DNA of 64,000 nt from Polytrichum commune (taxonomy: Eukaryota; Streptophyta; Polytrichopsida; Polytrichales; Polytrichaceae). This document shows, piece by piece, positions 60,801 to 64,000 of the stretch. Numbering within the stretch: the stretch's first letter is position 1; every line of letters begins with the position of its first letter. The DNA lies in NCBI GenBank assembly GCA_950295325.1, contig OX485804.1, forward strand, positions 50,518,429 to 50,582,428. Reading direction: 5' to 3'. The position numbers were made by a program, and so were the translations under genes. The notes beneath the pieces are model-generated. The model saw only the letters and a program-made list of their open reading frames with translations, was not told the origin of the DNA and searched no databases.

Positions 60801-62176
60801 TTAGATATATCATGCAGGAAAGGGGTCTGGAGGGAATGGATTCAGATGGTTTAGATTTTGAGGCAACACCGCATGATATGGTATGTCTCCTCCAGGCATG
60901 TATACTGATCCTCGTGAAGCTGGTTATGTGATTGGCTTAAGACCACATTGGAATCTTGTTGCTTCAAACTCATGCTTCTGAATTTCAACGTATCCATGTC
61001 TTGGTCTGATGTTTCTTGTGATATGGCAGGAAATGGTGGAAATGCGTTCTCTTGACAGAGTGGTTGTTAGTACGTTCCCATTGTTGGCATATCAGGAAGG
61101 ATTGTTTTCAAAAGAGGAGGCTGGGTATGTGACAAACTGTCTTAAGGATGATGGGAGATAGATATTTTGTTATGGAGGTTTTCAGTGATATACTAAGCAT
61201 TGGGTTGTATTTGATGTATCCTGTTCCGTTGCAGTTGGTGGGGAGGAAGGAAGGTATCAGAGTTGGGAATTTTCGTTGGGAGTTTGTCCCCTTAAATTTC
61301 CAATTGGTTGTTTTGCACTCAAACCAATAATTTCATTCCGCTTGTGGTGCATGCATGGAGCAAGTGCTTGAATAAAGGGCAATCTATTTTGGTTCTTTGA
61401 GGGCCAAACTCATTTTTAGCACCTCCTAGCAAGCCAAAATGAGTTTGACTCTCAATGAACAAATATAGAATGTTCTTTGTCCAAACCTCCACTCTACCTC
61501 CAAGCATGCACCAATAACTTACCTAGCATGGATGGTCTTGTAAGCAAAACAATGAACTCCCGACCAAAATTCATGATGGGTTAGAAAATAACTCTATTGT
61601 CAGATCACCTTGTCAACTTGGCCATTACTGTATTCCTCTCTTTGCTGGTTATCCATCAGATTTATACACATCTCTCATCTGTAATTTGTGATTATTTGCA
61701 GATGTGCTATATGCCTCAACAATTACCACATTGCCGAGATTTTGTGTAGAATACCTGCCTGCAAGCATGCGTTTCATGTGAAATGCATTGATAAGTGGTT
61801 TCAAAAAGACCCCAGTTGCCCACTCTGTCGAGGCTCTTTACAGGATATTCAGTCGAGTCGACATTCTTTGGGTGCCAATGTGGCGCCTGAGTGGTGGCCA
61901 CCGGAATCCATGTCATCAAGCAGCACTTGTGACAACAAATTGGTGGTGGAGGGCTCGTCTTCAGGGGACGACGCGTCCTCAAGTCATAGCCAGGACAATT
62001 TTCCTCAGGACAACCCAGCACCCCTCACTGCCAAGGACTACCAACCACTTCTTGTCAAAAAAGACTCCACTAGTTTAGGAAGCTCCTCTAGGTCAGCAGA
62101 TTGTGATTCTACATCATTGAGTGTACAATGGCCGCGAAAGAGTGCTGCCAAAGTATCAATGCCACAATTTAGGTAA
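54889..62176 (+). CDS. Single-pass membrane RING-H2 protein with EGF-like modules (10 exons)
   Basis: Exons 54889-55045, 56823-57137, 57697-57825, 57945-58052, 58261-58370, 59081-59468, 60083-60421, 60717-60880, 61030-61124 and 61702-62176 join in frame into 759 residues, all GT..AG. The start is the first ATG after an in-frame stop near 54829. Residues 38-53 (CTWLLVLLCCFFFLG) are a signal segment after a basic tail. The lumenal part has three beta-rich repeats like pre-peptidase C-terminal domains (YYALDISGCF; WKYFKFEVANN; WAYVNLMASEL), a Cys-rich EGF-like module at about 205-234 and a clearer one at 372-402 (CECEPGYGGNFC). TM helix 521-544 (SIWIILSAALGSSVVVLV). RING-H2 at 603-644 with all eight ligands (CAIC, C622, H624, H627, C630, CPLC). 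A Ser-rich tail follows. Inferred role: membrane E3 ubiquitin ligase with a lumenal or extracellular sensing part; substrate unknown. Domain order is seen; repeat identity is inference. Confidence 0.9.
55260..55860 (+). repeat. Degenerate ~138-bp tandem repeat in intron 1 of the RING gene
   Basis: The landmark AGAAAATGATGTCATATGG (with variants) lies at about 55271, 55403, 55548 and 55824, with a degenerate copy near 55688; spacing is 132-145 bp. Each unit also has ACAAAGTTCTT, GGGAAGAGATTATGCCC and CTTGGGTGAACCTCACATTC words. Five diverged copies. Confidence 0.8.
59826..59955. repeat. Dispersed repeat in intron 6, shared with 36597-36740
   Basis: See the partner copy at 36597-36740; same orientation, roughly 75-80% alike by eye. 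Non-coding. Confidence 0.65.
61341..61513. mobile_element. Foldback MITE in intron 9 of the RING gene
   Basis: Starts CTTGTGGTGCATGCATGG and ends CAAGCATGCACCA; the arms pair over much of the element (for example GGTTCTTTGAGGGCCAAAC with GTTTGACTCTCAATGAAC). It is the same family as 17050-17231 in the SKIP16-like gene: both ends and inner words (AAAATAG or CTATTTTGGTTC, TGAGTTTG) recur. Confidence 0.75.
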
Positions 62177-63564
62177 AAAAAGCTGTCGGGTATGTTTGTG
62201 GGGAGGGTGTTGTTGGTTGCTCTTTTGTTCTTTCACCGTTGATTGGCTGGTGTCTATGCAATATTGGGTTGAGCACATTCATTGTTTTTTATATACTAAA
62301 GGGTACAAGAGAAAAGGGCTTCAAACCTATTCTTGGACCCAATTTTTGGACTCTCTCCTTGCTAGTGTTGGTTGGCACTGTCATCACCTGTAGAACTTGC
62401 GTTTTCTGGTATAACTGACTATTGTTTTGCCCTTGACGAAAACAACCACTTTAGACCTGTAGACAAGGTAGAAGCACCTACTAACAGACACTTTGAGCAA
62501 TTCAAAGAATTAGCACATTCATAAGGATGTTAATGCAAATGAGTTTATAAAATTTGGACATTGTGTGCTTTAGATATGATTAATAATAGTGCAGGTTTCT
62601 GTAAGTGTTAAAAGTGGTTACATAGTCTCCCCCAAAGCTGATAGTGTTGTGACAACTTTTTGTCTCTTAACCAAAGAGCTATGATGTCTTAAACATTTGA
62701 AGAATACTAATTTCATATAAATAGATGCTCAGTTGAGGGCAAAAATAGGTGATATACAGAAGTGGGTGCTTCTGCCTTACAGTGAGTGTTTCCAGTAACC
62801 AAGCTGTATAGCAAGATTGGTTTTCATATCGGTTTTGCCTTCAATGGTTGGTTTACAATTAATGATGAGTGTATTGTCATTGAATATTTCCTTCCAAAAA
62901 TGTGCCAGATAAAATACTGCATGAGCATCATCATTCTCAGACTCTACTGTGATGTTGGATCCAATTCCTATCTCTCGGCTCAGTTCCTTGCTTCTATAGC
63001 CCTCAAATAAGGATCGGCATGCAAAATGTGCTTGTGTTCGATTCAGTAAGGACGAGTGCCTGCAACACCAAGGCAAATTGGATTCACCCAGTACAAAAAG
63101 TTTACACTTCGTTGTGAGTATGCCATGTAGGTTTCTTATCTTTGAATGTGTGGTGATATAGATTTGCAACTTGTGACCAGTTTTGCTCTCACGAATCGCT
63201 GCCCTACGACTGACTCAGTCTTGTTGTTTTGCTTTGCTTATAAAAGATGAATTCGACATAGGAATTCGAAGGAGGTTTAGTTGAGGATGTGATTTATCTC
63301 ACTTCATCTTATGCTGGCTAGAATCTACATATAATGAAACAATTAACACATATGATTTGAGGCCCCCGTTGCCACCAGTCAACACTCTTCTTTAGAGAAA
63401 ATCATCTTCACAAAGGTCTTTAGAGCAATACTCTAATACATGTTGCTCCAATGACTTGTATAGATGAATAACATGTATTGTTCAAGTGTTTGCCCTATAT
63501 GTTGAAAACCCACTCAATATCAGGAATTGGCTATGATTTCATGTTTTTTTGAAATAAATTTCAG
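62177..63564 (+). other. 3' flank of the RING gene
   Basis: Probable 3' untranslated region then spacer; AATAATAG near 62583 and ATATAAATAG near 62716 are only weak polyadenylation-like words. No coding frame over 130 codons and none with a domain. A splice-like ATTTAGGTAAAA lies at the stop codon. Confidence 0.45.
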
Positions 63565-63697
63565 GTATGAAAGGAAATGAGATTGATATCAAAGTCCGGG
63601 AAGTCAAAAGGCTTATGGAACTAAAAGTGCATCAGGAATGTGTCAAACCAATTGATTCCCTAGAGTGGCAAAGTGTGGTAGCCTTTGTGAGACATAG
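63565..63697 (+). CDS. Possible exon of an unidentified gene
   Basis: An acceptor-like TTTCAG (ending 63564) and a donor-like ATAG|GTTAGT (after 63697) bound a frame that reads MKGNEIDIKVREVKRLMELK from ATG 63567 and continues, charged and soluble, for 43 codons. It matches no family I recognise. It could be an internal or first exon of a gene that runs past the window, an alternative last exon of the RING gene (joined to the donor-like site at 62171 it would end after RYERK), or chance. Confidence 0.3.
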
Positions 63698-64000
63698 GTT
63701 AGTATCGACTTGGATACTTGGCGGTACGGATTCATCATGCTTCTGCAGACGACATGGATTTTTTTTCCATATTTTAAGTCCTCCCAATGTGAAGCACTTT
63801 TTGGAAGTGTCATTTACACACATGGGTGTTTTGCAAAATTGCCATTGTTATTAGGGGCATTTTCTCTTGTATTGAATGTCGAGATGTTGTATGAGGCACT
63901 TGAAGTGGAAAAAAAACAATCTTGTGTTGATTATTTTTTTATTTAACCATGTGAACCACATGGAGGACGTGTCACTTGTAGGTGAACTTGATACAACATC
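63698..64000. other. Window end, nothing assigned
   Basis: Open frames here continue the candidate exon without homology. If that exon is real this is intron. Confidence 0.4.

Overview
The window is nuclear DNA of a plant. It is AT-rich and gene-poor. Its genes are split by spliceosomal introns with GT..AG junctions that I could join into unbroken reading frames, and the spacers are packed with small DNA transposons, including a textbook Stowaway element and several elements with intact target-site duplications. I cannot name the species. A ZNF862-like hAT transposase and large repeat-rich spacers would fit a seedless plant such as a fern, lycophyte or bryophyte, but that is a guess.

Three multi-exon coding units lie on the + strand. 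(1) At 13981-18942, seven exons encode a 434-residue F-box / SMI1-KNR4 / ApaG protein of the SKIP16 family, a predicted substrate adaptor of an SCF ubiquitin ligase. (2) At 24906-28392, four exons encode an 855-residue BED-finger hAT-type transposase with no break, so a possibly functional element. (3) At 54889-62176, ten exons encode a 759-residue single-pass membrane protein: N-terminal signal segment, beta-rich repeats interleaved with two EGF-like modules, a transmembrane helix and a cytosolic RING-H2 finger. The two cellular genes both belong to the ubiquitin system, but nothing shows that they work together. A possible exon of another gene lies at 63565-63697.

Layout: 1-13.9 kb is spacer with two MITEs, a relic-like higher-GC block and a 7 x 108-bp minisatellite. 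14-19 kb is the SKIP16-like gene, whose first intron carries a triplication of the exon 1/intron 1 junction. 19-23.6 kb is spacer ending in a well-preserved 496-bp hAT MITE. 23.6-29 kb is the hAT element, with matching minisatellites in an intron and in the 3' flank. 29-54 kb is a gene desert with at least ten recognisable MITEs, foldbacks and dispersed repeats, including a 1174-bp internally deleted hAT element that keeps a transposase tail, a long hairpin that could be a small-RNA precursor, and a foldback split by a later insertion. 54-62.2 kb is the RING gene. Related foldback MITEs sit in introns of both cellular genes.

I saw no rRNA, tRNA, CRISPR array, organelle insert or virus-like gene. 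All exon boundaries come from reading frame, splice consensus and protein sense, not from transcripts.
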